64,000 nt of DNA from Ornithinibacillus bavariensis. GTDB lineage: Bacteria > Bacillota > Bacilli > Bacillales > Amphibacillaceae. How positions within the stretch are numbered: position 1 is the first letter of the stretch; the number at the start of each line of letters is the position of its first letter. The notes under the pieces are model-generated. The model was not told where the DNA came from. It made no database searches and was given only the letters and a program-made list of their open reading frames with translations. Location of the stretch: assembly GCF_018333235.1 (NCBI RefSeq), contig NZ_BORP01000006.1, positions 124,001 to 188,000 of the forward strand. Reading direction: 5' to 3'. The position numbers and the translations under genes are program-made. Of the stretch, positions 35,597 through 43,631 are shown in pieces.

Positions 35597-35866
35597 CTAT
35601 TCTTTCCTAATATCCAATCCTCTGGAATTCAATTCCTTAATGATATGATCAAAAATACGATTGATATCTACTCCTGCATTACGCAATCTTAACAGCGTTT
35701 CAATACGAGGCAATTTAACTCCTCTTTCGATTTCACCAATATGTTCAGGGCCAATGCCAGTATCTTGTGCGAATCTTTCCTGAGTGATATCCCTATCAAC
35801 CATTCTATGTTTTCTTAGTTCATTACCGAAAAGATCGGATATTAGCTTAAGCTGCTCTTTTTCCAC
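35597..35866 (-). CDS. XRE-family transcriptional regulator
   Basis: About 89 residues with one Cro/CI helix-turn-helix: ITQERFAQDTGIGPEHIGEI followed by ERGVKLPRIETLLRL. The C-terminus is a short charged helix. A GTG at 35866 is nine bases after AAAGGGA and is preferred; the frame continues to 35923 without a site. It is 37 bases upstream of the comK-like gene in the same direction, so a repressor-target or operon relation is likely. Confidence 0.75.
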   Translation of the reverse strand: MEKEQLKLISDLFGNELRKHRMVDRDITQERFAQDTGIGPEHIGEIERGVKLPRIETLLRLRNAGVDINRIFDHIIKELNSRGLDIRKE

Positions 35867-36176
35867 ATGGGCACATCCCTTTTTGTACCTAATTTTCATA
35901 GGAGTATCGGGAATGCTCCACAAACGAACGTATGGATTTTTACAAAATATGTAAATTTATTATTTCTTATTTGAGTGATTGAAAAAACTACCTAACTTGA
36001 AGTTCCTACCCGAAAATTGAATGATGAACGATTTTTATATAACAAAATTTAAACTCCCTAACATAAACCGCATTTTTTCCCGCCACATATCTAAAAGTTA
36101 GGCAATGTGACAACTTCTAACAGACAAACTATCCTTATCGTGCCGGCACACATAAAACTATGAAGGAGAGTATTGG

Positions 36177-36734
36177 ATGGATAAGGATTTCACCTTCGAA
36201 GAAATAGTTAAGCAGAATGAAAAGCGAATTTATTATCATATACACAAGCTACAGATTAGAGATCCGCATAATGAGTTCTATGTAGAGGGACTCTATGCGA
36301 TGTGGCTTGCCTATAAAAACTATCAACCAGATAAAGGACCACTAGCGACTTACTTTAATTTTACAATTCGGAATCGCTTAATTGATTTGATTCGCAGTAA
36401 GACGAGAGAACAGAAAATTAATGAGGCTTATGTACAGAAGGAAACCATTGAACAACTGGATGGAAATCGTCTGACGATTAGTAGTGTACCACTACGACCA
36501 TCTGAAGGTATTGAGGTTGCTGATACGGAAATATGGGACGAGATAAAGGAGATTTTAAGTACAAACCAGTGGAAATGGGTGAATTATTTTATTATTCAAG
36601 GGCTGTCGCAAAAGGAGATTGCGGAAAAAGAGGGAGTTAGTGTAGATGCAGTAAAGAGCTGGTCACGGGAGGCTAAGAAGAAATTACTGGCTTCCGATTT
36701 GCTTACTAGTTCCGAGGGCTTTTCAACTAAATAG
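36177..36734 (+). CDS. RNA polymerase sigma-70-family factor (small, alternative)
   Basis: A 185-residue sigma factor. Region 2 is seen as FYVEGLYAMWLAYKNYQPDK followed by TYFNFTIRNRLIDLIRSK, and region 4 as IIQGLSQKEIAEKEGVSVDA followed by VKSWSREAKKKL. No region 3 or extracytoplasmic-type anti-sigma partner is present. AAGGAGAG before the ATG fixes the start. It is divergent from the XRE/comK-like pair; small sigma factors in Firmicutes (SigH/ComX types) often drive competence genes, which makes the pairing suggestive, not proven. Confidence 0.75.
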   Translation: MDKDFTFEEIVKQNEKRIYYHIHKLQIRDPHNEFYVEGLYAMWLAYKNYQPDKGPLATYFNFTIRNRLIDLIRSKTREQKINEAYVQKETIEQLDGNRLTISSVPLRPSEGIEVADTEIWDEIKEILSTNQWKWVNYFIIQGLSQKEIAEKEGVSVDAVKSWSREAKKKLLASDLLTSSEGFSTK

Positions 36735-36783
36735 ATTCGGGTGGGGCTATCCTCACCCCTTTAATAGAAAGGGAGATATATAG

Positions 36784-37686
36784 GTGAATTATATTAAAGA
36801 GATTAATGCCTTTTATGACTTGATGGAGAGAGAACCATTGTCTGCTTCAGCGGTAAATTTATGGCATACACTAATGCACATTAACAATAAGGCAGGTTGG
36901 ATAGAGGAATTCACGGTGCCTGCTACCGTATTGAAGTTAAAGGGTGGGCTAACTGATAGTTCATTTAAAAGAGCGAGAAAGGAATTGGAAGAGCGTGGAT
37001 TAGTAAAGTGTCGTTCAAACGGGCGTAATGCGGCACCAACTTATAAAATGAAACGATTGTATAAGATGAATTGCGCTGTCTTTGGAGAAAAGACAGCAAT
37101 TGAAGAAATAGATGGGAAGCAGAAGGCAGACTACACCAAGAACCAGCAAACGGGCTATCACTTTAACCGGTTGACGAACGTTCAGCCGAACCAACAGTGG
37201 AATCCCCAAATAGACCGCCAAACGAACCTATTAAATAAACAAAAAGAAATAAAACAAAATGAAAGAAAACGAAATGAAAAAGTAGAGGTATCTGATGCGA
37301 TTGTATTTTATCAAGAGAACTTTGGAGTGGTAAGTCCATTTCTAGCGGAGGAACTATTGTCATGGATTTATGAATATGGTGATGACTTTGTCATGGAGGC
37401 GATGAAGCGAGCACTAGAACGTGGGAAGTTTACATTTGGTTATGTGAAGGGGATATTGAAATCTTGGGTAAAACAGGGGATTGAATCGGTGGAAACGTTG
37501 AAGGCTAAGGAAATAGCGATGAATAATGCGCGTAGAAGTAATTCGCATTATCACAATGCACAAAACCAAGAGGTTGTACCAGATTGGTTTTTAGAGAGGA
37601 AGCGTAAGAAAAGGATACATAAGGAAAATGTAAGTGAGGAAGACATTGTACAGATGGAGGAAATACTAAAGAAATATAAAAATTAG
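36784..37686 (+). CDS. DnaD-domain replication protein (phage-type)
   Basis: A 300-residue protein. The N-terminal winged helix (SAVNLWHTLMHINNKAGW, then DSSFKRARKELEERGLVKC) matches phage replisome organisers. A polar linker about residues 110-165 (rich in Asn/Gln/Lys) is followed by a DnaD-like domain: FYQENFGVVSPFLAEELLSW, then FVMEAMKRALERGKFTFGYV and ILKSW. These proteins help load the replicative helicase. The start is a GTG after AAAGGG. It is probably cotranscribed with the sigma factor and with the Mrr-like gene 14 bases downstream. Confidence 0.75.
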   Translation: MNYIKEINAFYDLMEREPLSASAVNLWHTLMHINNKAGWIEEFTVPATVLKLKGGLTDSSFKRARKELEERGLVKCRSNGRNAAPTYKMKRLYKMNCAVFGEKTAIEEIDGKQKADYTKNQQTGYHFNRLTNVQPNQQWNPQIDRQTNLLNKQKEIKQNERKRNEKVEVSDAIVFYQENFGVVSPFLAEELLSWIYEYGDDFVMEAMKRALERGKFTFGYVKGILKSWVKQGIESVETLKAKEIAMNNARRSNSHYHNAQNQEVVPDWFLERKRKKRIHKENVSEEDIVQMEEILKKYKN

Positions 37687-37700
37687 GGGGAGGGGATTTA

Positions 37701-38210
37701 ATGGCGAAATGGTGGATGATTAGGGCTGGGGATTATAATGAGTTGATGCAAATCTGCATTCAAGAACATGTTGAGATAGAGATGATTAAAGAAAAGATTA
37801 CTGGCCTTGACCCTTGGGAAATGCAAAAGCTTGCTGAAGGATTACTAATTGCGATGGGTTACTATACTAGAGAAAGTACCAAGGGTCCTGATGGCGGCGT
37901 GAATATTCTAGCTTATAAGGATGCGCTGGGGTTTCAACAACCAATTGTAAAGACTCAAGTGAAGCATCGAAAAAGGAAAACTTCTTCTAAAGAAATCCAA
38001 CAATTATTAGGTGCACACCCAATGGACGCAAGATGTCTTTTTATATCGACTAGTGGATATACGGCTAATGCATTACATGTTGCCAATCAATATTCTGTTA
38101 GGTTAATAGAAATGGATGAACTGTTGAGGATGGTTGTGGAGTGGTATGAGAAGATGCCTTTTGATGTCAAGGAGATGTTGCCTTTGAGGAGGGTGTATGT
38201 GCCGGAATGA
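37701..38210 (+). CDS. Mrr-like restriction endonuclease domain protein
   Basis: A 169-residue protein. LDPWEMQKLAEGLLIAMGYY, GPDGGVNILAY, KTQVKHRK and RCLFISTSGYTANALHVA give the Mrr_cat order: helix, GGxD strand, QxK strand and STSG. The usual Asp of the GGxD motif is Asn here (GGVN), while an Asp is two residues earlier; catalysis is therefore uncertain. AGGGGGAGGGG precedes the ATG. It is compact, single-domain and follows the DnaD-like gene. Confidence 0.7.
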   Translation: MAKWWMIRAGDYNELMQICIQEHVEIEMIKEKITGLDPWEMQKLAEGLLIAMGYYTRESTKGPDGGVNILAYKDALGFQQPIVKTQVKHRKRKTSSKEIQQLLGAHPMDARCLFISTSGYTANALHVANQYSVRLIEMDELLRMVVEWYEKMPFDVKEMLPLRRVYVPE

Positions 38211-38406
38211 AATAAGAATATAGTAACTAGAGATTGTTCAATGTTATTTTGTAAATATTAATCCAAATTCTTCTAATACTGATGTAAGCATGGGATAGAG
38301 TAATGGCGCTATTACTTTTAGGTAATAGGTCACACTAGAACAGTACTACAAATAACGCTTAGTTATATTATTAATTGTATGTATTTAGAAGATTAATCTC
38401 TATGTT

Positions 38407-38428
38407 AATATTCTATTAATAGAATATT
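38407..38428. promoter_or_regulatory. Perfect 22-base palindrome before the kinase gene
   Basis: AATATTCTAT and its complement ATAGAATATT around a central TA, ending 22 bases before the ATG at 38451. The position suits an operator. Confidence 0.45.
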
Positions 38429-38450
38429 ATATAAATGGGAGTGGTTTTGC

Positions 38451-38993
38451 ATGGAGTATATTTTTTTAGCTGGTGTACACGGAGTTGGCAAATCAACTTT
38501 AGGAGCAAGAATAAAAGACAAATTGAGTGTAAAATGTATGTCGGTTAGTGATTTAATAAGGAAATCTGGAAATAATCTCAAACAGGAAGATAAATATACA
38601 GCAGGAATCTCGCATAATCAAGAATTATGGAAAGAAGAATTAAAAAAGTTAAGTATAGAAGAATCTATATTATTACTAGACGGACATTTTTGTTTGCTCA
38701 ATGAAGAGGGGGAAGTTACTTCATTGCCCTTCTCTACTTTTAATAACACTAAAATGAAAAGTATTATTCTTATGAAGCATAAACCTGAGGTTTTAAGAGA
38801 GCGTCTTTTATCTAGAGATAAAGTAGATTACTCATTAGAATTAATTAGGGAGTTGCAAGAGACGGAAGTAGAAAGAGCGTATAATTACTCTAAGATTAAA
38901 AATGTTAAAATGTTTATTTATGATGAAGTTGAACCATTTAATGATTTAATAAATTTTATTAAAAAACAGGGATGTAATTATAATGGAACATAA
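38451..38993 (+). CDS. P-loop kinase-like protein
   Basis: A 180-residue cytoplasmic nucleoside- or nucleotide-kinase-like ATPase. Walker A is GVHGVGKST near the start; a Walker-B-like ILLLDGHFCLL lies at about residue 75 and the lid may be KPEVLRERLLSRDKVDY. The layout is that of AAA_33/adenylate-kinase-like proteins with unknown substrate. GGGAGTGG precedes the ATG. It overlaps the DUF3850 reading frame by 11 bases. Confidence 0.7.
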   Translation: MEYIFLAGVHGVGKSTLGARIKDKLSVKCMSVSDLIRKSGNNLKQEDKYTAGISHNQELWKEELKKLSIEESILLLDGHFCLLNEEGEVTSLPFSTFNNTKMKSIILMKHKPEVLRERLLSRDKVDYSLELIRELQETEVERAYNYSKIKNVKMFIYDEVEPFNDLINFIKKQGCNYNGT

Positions 38994-39225
38994 TTTGAAA
39001 ATAAATAAGGAGTTCTTTCCTTATGTACTTGATAGGACAAAACCATTTGAAATAAGAAAGAATGATCGTGATTTTTGCATAGGAGACATTATTTTTCTGA
39101 ATGAATGGGACGATAAAATTTTACAATTTACAGGTAGAAGTATTAGTGGCAAGATTACATAGATTACGGATTATGAGCAAAGAGAAGAATATGTTGTCTT
39201 TAGTTTTATAATAGAGTATTTATGA
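38983..39225 (+). pseudogene. DUF3850 (ASCH-fold) protein with an in-frame stop
   Basis: The frame reads MEHNLKINKEFFPYVLDRTK then PFEIRKNDRDFCIGDIIFLN, the signature of DUF3850, a small ASCH/PUA-like RNA-binding fold. After 59 codons comes TAG at 39160-39162, where family members have Tyr (K-I-T-Y-I). The same frame continues ITDYEQREEYVVFSF to TGA at 39225, restoring the normal 80-residue length. One base change would explain the stop. It overlaps the kinase stop by 11 bases. Confidence 0.6.
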
Positions 39226-39339
39226 GGTTACTTAGATAAGTTTCCTTTTTTTGTAAACTAAATAAATATAAAATTCTAAAAAGAAGGATTTCGGAGTTCA
39301 ATTGTAGAATATTGTAAAAAATATGGAAGGAGCATTCTG

Positions 39340-40398
39340 ATGGAAGATAGTTTTCTAAAGTACAATTATTTTAAAAATATTAATTTAAATGATCCTTTTT
39401 TCGATTCTTTAAAACAAGATTATGAGGAATTTGAAGACTGGTTTAGAAGCAAAGGGAACAAAAAAGCATATTACTATGAAAACAATGAAGGAATTCAAGC
39501 TTTTTTATATTTGAAAATTGAAGCTGAAGAATTAAAAGATACAGACCCACAATTCCCTTTTGAAAAAAGAATAAAGATTGGTACATTAAAAATAAACCCA
39601 CACGGAACTAAACTAGGGGAGAGGTTTATCAAAAAAGCAATAGATCATGCTGTTGATAATGATATCAAGGAATTATATGTAACCGTTTTCCCAAAACACA
39701 AAAGTCTGATAGCCCTTTTAGAAAAGTATGGTTTCACGATAAAGGGGAAAAAGAAAACAAAAAATGGCATAGAAAATATGATGTTTAAAAGGTTCGATGA
39801 ATTGACTGGTGATATAGTTAAAGACTACCCTGTTGTAAAAACTAGTAATAATAAAATATATTTATTAGGAATATATCCACAATATCATACTAAAATGTTC
39901 CCAGATTCTATACTAGATAATGAGAGTTACGATTTAGTTAAGGATGTGTCCCATACAAATAGTATCCAAAAAATATATATTTGTTTCATGAAACGTGCCG
40001 CTTCAATTAAAAAAGGTGATATAATAGTAATTTATCGAACAAAAGATGAAAAGGGGCCGGCTGAATATAGGTCAGTTGCAACATCTGTTTGTGTAGTTGA
40101 AGATAAGAAGTTAAAAAGTGATTTTAATGACTTCGAAAGTTACTATAGTTATTGTAAAAAACATAGCGTATTTAGTGATGAAGAACTTCATAAGATGTAT
40201 GCTAAGGAAAATCTTGTAGTTTTAAAAATGACTTACAACCTTGCTATGGAAAAAAGACTCATAAGAAAAACTCTTATCGAAGATTGTGGTTTGGACAGGG
40301 ATGAGTACTGGGGTATAATGTCAATTGAAGATTATCAGTTTAATAATATAGTTAAATTAGGTGGTATAAATGAAAGTTTTATTGTCAATCAAGCCTGA
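39340..40398 (+). CDS. GNAT acetyltransferase fused to ASCH/EVE-like domain
   Basis: A 352-residue two-domain protein. Residues about 40-150 are a GNAT: IGTLKINPHGTKLGERFIKK has the acetyl-CoA turn, followed by ELYVTVFPKHKSLIALLEKY and GFTIKGKK. Residues about 165-350 resemble the PUA-like ASCH/EVE fold (KIYLLGIYPQYHTKMFP, IKKGDIIVIYRT, YRSVATSVCVVED), which binds modified bases or RNA. AAGGAGC before ATG fixes the start. It overlaps the following ASCH gene by 29 bases, so the pair is translationally coupled. It is possibly a toxin-like enzyme that acetylates RNA-linked targets; this is inference. Confidence 0.65.
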   Translation: MEDSFLKYNYFKNINLNDPFFDSLKQDYEEFEDWFRSKGNKKAYYYENNEGIQAFLYLKIEAEELKDTDPQFPFEKRIKIGTLKINPHGTKLGERFIKKAIDHAVDNDIKELYVTVFPKHKSLIALLEKYGFTIKGKKKTKNGIENMMFKRFDELTGDIVKDYPVVKTSNNKIYLLGIYPQYHTKMFPDSILDNESYDLVKDVSHTNSIQKIYICFMKRAASIKKGDIIVIYRTKDEKGPAEYRSVATSVCVVEDKKLKSDFNDFESYYSYCKKHSVFSDEELHKMYAKENLVVLKMTYNLAMEKRLIRKTLIEDCGLDRDEYWGIMSIEDYQFNNIVKLGGINESFIVNQA

Positions 40399-40744
40399 AT
40401 TTGTACATAAAATATTCTCAGGTGAAAAAAAGTATGAATATAGAAGAAGTATTTTTAAACGCCAAGATGTAGAGAGTATAATAGTTTATAGTACTAAACC
40501 TGAGGGTAAAATTGTAGGGGAGTTAATAATTGACAAAATAATTGATCGAAATATTGAATTATTATGGTCAGAAACACAAGAATACTCAGGTATTAGTTAT
40601 GATTATTTTAAGTCTTATTTTCAAGATAAGGATAAGGGATATGCAATTAAAATTAAGGAAGCTATCTTGTATGATGAACCTATATCTCCTTATGATTCAA
40701 TTGATGGTTTTAAAGCTCCGCAATCATTCTGTTATATTGGTTAA
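40370..40744 (+). CDS. ASCH-domain protein
   Basis: A 124-residue single-domain protein. VLLSIKPEFVHKIFSGEKKY followed by EYRRSIF is the ASCH signature (S-I-K-P-x-F-x-x-x-I-x-x-G-x-K-x-x-E-x-R), with VYSTKPEGKIVGEL after it. ASCH proteins bind or hydrolyse modified nucleotides or RNA. GGTGG lies before the ATG, inside the end of the GNAT-ASCH gene. It closes the module with a fully overlapping arrangement. Confidence 0.75.
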   Translation: MKVLLSIKPEFVHKIFSGEKKYEYRRSIFKRQDVESIIVYSTKPEGKIVGELIIDKIIDRNIELLWSETQEYSGISYDYFKSYFQDKDKGYAIKIKEAILYDEPISPYDSIDGFKAPQSFCYIG

Positions 40745-40872
40745 ATAAAAAGGATATATTTTATACTAAGAAAATGAATTAGTCGAAATGAGTTCTTTCT
40801 TATTAGCAAAGTGTTTACTAACTATCAGAATAAAAGTTGAATATGTTATTTAACATAATCATAAGTAATTTA

Positions 40873-40906
40873 AATGGCTCAATAGGTAAGCGCCTATTGA
40901 GCCATT
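40873..40906 (+). terminator. Strong hairpin, terminator-like
   Basis: AATGGCTCAATAGG (40873-40886) and CCTATTGAGCCATT (40893-40906) form a perfect 14-base stem with a six-base loop. No T-run follows on either strand, so it may be an inverted repeat rather than a terminator. Confidence 0.5.
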
Positions 40907-41058
40907 AAGTAAGTATTAATCTAAACTTTCTATAGTATCCAACTCGTTTGAGAAACAGATTTGGTAAAAAATACTATAATGAAATTGTAATTGGTGATAA
41001 TGCATGAAAGGTAAGGGAGGTGAAGTAATATAAAAAAGACCCTCCCACCCAAGAACTA

Positions 41059-41184
41059 TTACCTCACAACCAGAATAAAAAAATCGAAATAATCGTCATC
41101 CTCATTTGCATGTAGCTTCAAATTAAAATCAGCCAAGCGGCAGTTTTCTAAAACAGCGAATAAAGTGGGAGGAATGGTTTCTAG
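41059..41184 (-). pseudogene. C-terminal remnant of a SAM methyltransferase
   Basis: On the minus strand the 41 codons before the stop read LETIPPTLFAVLENCRLADF then NLKLHANEDDDYFDFFILVVR. The H-x-N-E-D-x-D-Y-F-D pattern is typical of the end of class I methyltransferases of Bacilli. A stop codon closes the frame just upstream and no motif I remains. Confidence 0.4.
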
Positions 41185-41323
41185 CTAAATCGTATCGCAC
41201 TAAACGTTATTACAATTATGGACTAGATCGTATAGATAGCACCTTCGTATCTACAGCCTCAATTCTATTAACATCTTCCATTTCCCTGAGTATTCCGCGC
41301 CACAAATAGAAAACAATCTACCC

Positions 41324-42052
41324 CTACCCCTCCAACGGATAATTCCGCTCAATCATAAAGTTTGTCTTATCTCCGCGAAAGTAGGAACGTGAGAATTCTA
41401 TTATTTGGCCTAATTCATTTTCAGCGGTGGTTTCAATATAGAAGCATGGCAAGCCCTCTTCACAATGTAGATATGTACTAGAGCGTTCATCAGCAAAGGC
41501 AATTTCTATATGTTCAATTGTTTTTGCAATGTGAACATTAAAGTCATTCTTTAGGGAACCATACAATGATGTCTCAGCGTGTTCTTTTGTAATACCAGGT
41601 GCCACATCCCATGGTATATACGCTATTTCATATTGTGTTGGTTCGCCATTCGCTTTCCGTACTCTCTCAATTCGCTGGATAGGATCCTGTAAAGTAACAT
41701 CCAATGCTTTCACTAGAAACTCATTAGCCGGAACGACATTAATAGCGATAAGCTCAATTACTGCCTTTTTGCCTTGAACAGCTACCTGATCACTGTATCT
41801 TTTCACGGTATGGGATAGTGTTTGTTTTAGCTTTTGTTCGGCTACAAAGGTGCCTTTACCCTGCTGCCTTGTTAGGTATCCTTCTAGAGTGAGCTGATTT
41901 AAGGCGGTTCTTACTGTAGTTCTACTTACATCAAAGTCCCTACACAGCTCAAGCTCAGTAGGGATTTTCTCTCCCTTTTTATATTCATTCGATTTTATTC
42001 GATTGAGTAATTCCTCTTTTATATAAGCATGTAATGATTGGCTTTTTTCCAT
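41324..42052 (-). CDS. GntR-family regulator with UTRA effector domain
   Basis: A 242-residue HutC/YidK-type GntR regulator. The winged helix is KKGEKIPTELELCRDFDVSR then TTVRTALNQL and GYLTRQQGKGTFV; the UTRA domain starts around residue 95 (QDPIQRIERVRKANGEP) and binds a phosphorylated sugar. It is divergent from the chitobiose/beta-glucoside PTS operon, with a perfect palindrome at 42150-42173 between them, so it most likely represses that operon until the phospho-sugar appears. Confidence 0.85.
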   Translation of the reverse strand: MEKSQSLHAYIKEELLNRIKSNEYKKGEKIPTELELCRDFDVSRTTVRTALNQLTLEGYLTRQQGKGTFVAEQKLKQTLSHTVKRYSDQVAVQGKKAVIELIAINVVPANEFLVKALDVTLQDPIQRIERVRKANGEPTQYEIAYIPWDVAPGITKEHAETSLYGSLKNDFNVHIAKTIEHIEIAFADERSSTYLHCEEGLPCFYIETTAENELGQIIEFSRSYFRGDKTNFMIERNYPLEG

Positions 42053-42149
42053 TATAGTAACTCCTTAAAACTTTCTGTGTATTTTTAGTGTACAGGATAA
42101 TATAAATAATAACAATTGGTAACAAAGGACACTACAATTTCATCGCCCA

Positions 42150-42173
42150 TTCATATTGTACGTACAATATGAA
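42150..42173. promoter_or_regulatory. Operator palindrome of the GntR regulator
   Basis: A perfect 24-base palindrome (half-site TTCATATTGTAC) lies between the divergent GntR gene and the PTS operon. A looser copy with related bases lies at 42188-42216. Confidence 0.7.
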
Positions 42174-42267
42174 TATTAACACAAAATGTATGGACAATTA
42201 TAAATTTGTATGATACATTTTGAGATAAGGAAACACACGTAGTTGCTTAAATTTACGTAATTTAAAA

Positions 42268-42281
42268 TTTAAGCGCTTTCA
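42268..42281. promoter_or_regulatory. cre site for CcpA
   Basis: On the minus strand TGAAAGCGCTTAAA matches the cre consensus TGAAAGCGCTTTCA closely. It lies 27 bases before the first gene of the sugar operon, so CcpA should repress it when preferred sugar is present. Confidence 0.65.
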
Positions 42282-42307
42282 ACAAGAGCTTAAGGAGTGA
42301 ACTTGTA

Positions 42308-43630
42308 GTGACACTAAAACTAGTTATTATAGGTGGTGGGTCCAGCTATACACCAGAAATTATCGAGGGAATTATTAAACGGCATGAAAGCTTTCCAGTA
42401 ACAGATATCGTACTTGTTGATATTAAGGAGGGGGAGGAAAAGCTACAAATTATCGGGAATTTAGCATTGAGAATGATTGAGAAATCGGCGAAACCTATTA
42501 ATCTATCATGGACATTGGATCGGAAGGTAGCACTGAAAAATGCTGATTTCGTATCCACACAAATCCGGGTAGGTCGACTGGATGCGCGTGCAAAGGATGA
42601 GAGAATTCCATTGAGTCATGGCTTTATTGGTCAGGAAACAAATGGTGCTGGTGGCGTATTTAAAGCATTCCGTACCATCCCAGTGCTTATGGAGCTTGCA
42701 CAGGATGTGCATACCATTTGCCCAGATGCATGGATAATTAACTTTACCAATCCTGCTGGGATTGTAACAGAAGCGCTGTTAAAACATTCGCCACATAAAA
42801 AAATTATTGGTGTCTGTAATATTCCTTATAATATGCGCCATTCGGTTGCGGAAATTCTTCGTGTATCACCGGAGGATGTTCGTATTGAATTCGTCGGTAT
42901 GAATCATTTCGTATTTGGTCAGAAGGTATTTGTTAAGGGAATCGACCGAATCGATGAGGTTCTGGAAAAGTTAATGGAAAGTGATGGGCTTGATTATTCA
43001 CCAGCGAATATCGTTAGTCTTGGCTGGTCCAAAACGTTTATAGCGTCTACGAGGCTCCTCCCGAATCCTTATCATCAATATTATTTTCAAACGAAAGATG
43101 TGCTGGAGAAGGACCTTAAAGCCTATGAAGAACATGGCACAAGAGCAGAGGTTGTCCAGCAGCTAGAGGAATCACTTTTTGAGCTATATAAAAACCCAGA
43201 ATTGCGTGACAAACCAGTGGAATTAGAAAAACGTGGGGGCGCGTTCTATAGTGATGTCGCATGCAGTCTGATGGATTCTATCTATAATAATAAACAAGAT
43301 ATACAAACAGTAAACACCACGAATAATGGAGCTATTTCTGATTTGCCGGATGATTCGGTTGTGGAAATTAACTGCGTTATCACGAAGGACGGTCCTAAGC
43401 CAATTTCGATAGGCGCCCTACCACATAGTGTCAAAGGGGTAATTCAGCAAATGAAAGCCTTTGAAGAGCTTGTCATTCGCGCAGCAATTACGGGAGAGTA
43501 TCATGATGCATACTTGGCAATGGTCATGAATCCATTAATGAAGGATGAAAAACGTAGCAAGGTAATTCTGGATGAATTATTAGAAGCACATAAACATGAT
43601 TTACCACAATTCAAATTAAGGGGGAATTAA
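42308..43630 (+). CDS. 6-phospho-beta-glucosidase / chitobiose-6-P hydrolase (GH4)
   Basis: A 440-residue NAD- and Mn-dependent glycoside hydrolase of family 4. The Rossmann opening LVIIGGGSSYTPEIIEG, the GQETNGAGGVFKAFRTIPV loop, NFTNPAGIVTEAL and the metal-binding IGVCNIPYN and MNHFVF segments are all present. It splits a phosphorylated disaccharide delivered by the PTS. The neighbour ChbG points to diacetylchitobiose-6-phosphate, but cellobiose is also possible. The start is GTG after AAGGAG. First gene of the operon, two bases ahead of the IIC gene's ATG. Confidence 0.9.
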   Translation: MTLKLVIIGGGSSYTPEIIEGIIKRHESFPVTDIVLVDIKEGEEKLQIIGNLALRMIEKSAKPINLSWTLDRKVALKNADFVSTQIRVGRLDARAKDERIPLSHGFIGQETNGAGGVFKAFRTIPVLMELAQDVHTICPDAWIINFTNPAGIVTEALLKHSPHKKIIGVCNIPYNMRHSVAEILRVSPEDVRIEFVGMNHFVFGQKVFVKGIDRIDEVLEKLMESDGLDYSPANIVSLGWSKTFIASTRLLPNPYHQYYFQTKDVLEKDLKAYEEHGTRAEVVQQLEESLFELYKNPELRDKPVELEKRGGAFYSDVACSLMDSIYNNKQDIQTVNTTNNGAISDLPDDSVVEINCVITKDGPKPISIGALPHSVKGVIQQMKAFEELVIRAAITGEYHDAYLAMVMNPLMKDEKRSKVILDELLEAHKHDLPQFKLRGN

Positions 43631-43631
43631 A

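Larger units (their letters stand above)
40745..41323. other. Intergenic region, end of accessory block
   Basis: It holds the 14-base hairpin at 40873-40906 and a methyltransferase C-terminal remnant at 41059-41184; otherwise nothing. No attachment repeat is convincing here. Confidence 0.5.

Noticed and set aside
40857-40868. AATCATAAGTA near the possible right end of the accessory region
   Set aside because: Only ten bases match the repeat, in A+T-rich DNA where such matches are expected by chance.
17801-41200. CRISPR arrays or insertion sequences with intact transposase
   Set aside because: No regularly spaced repeats and no transposase frame were found on either strand.
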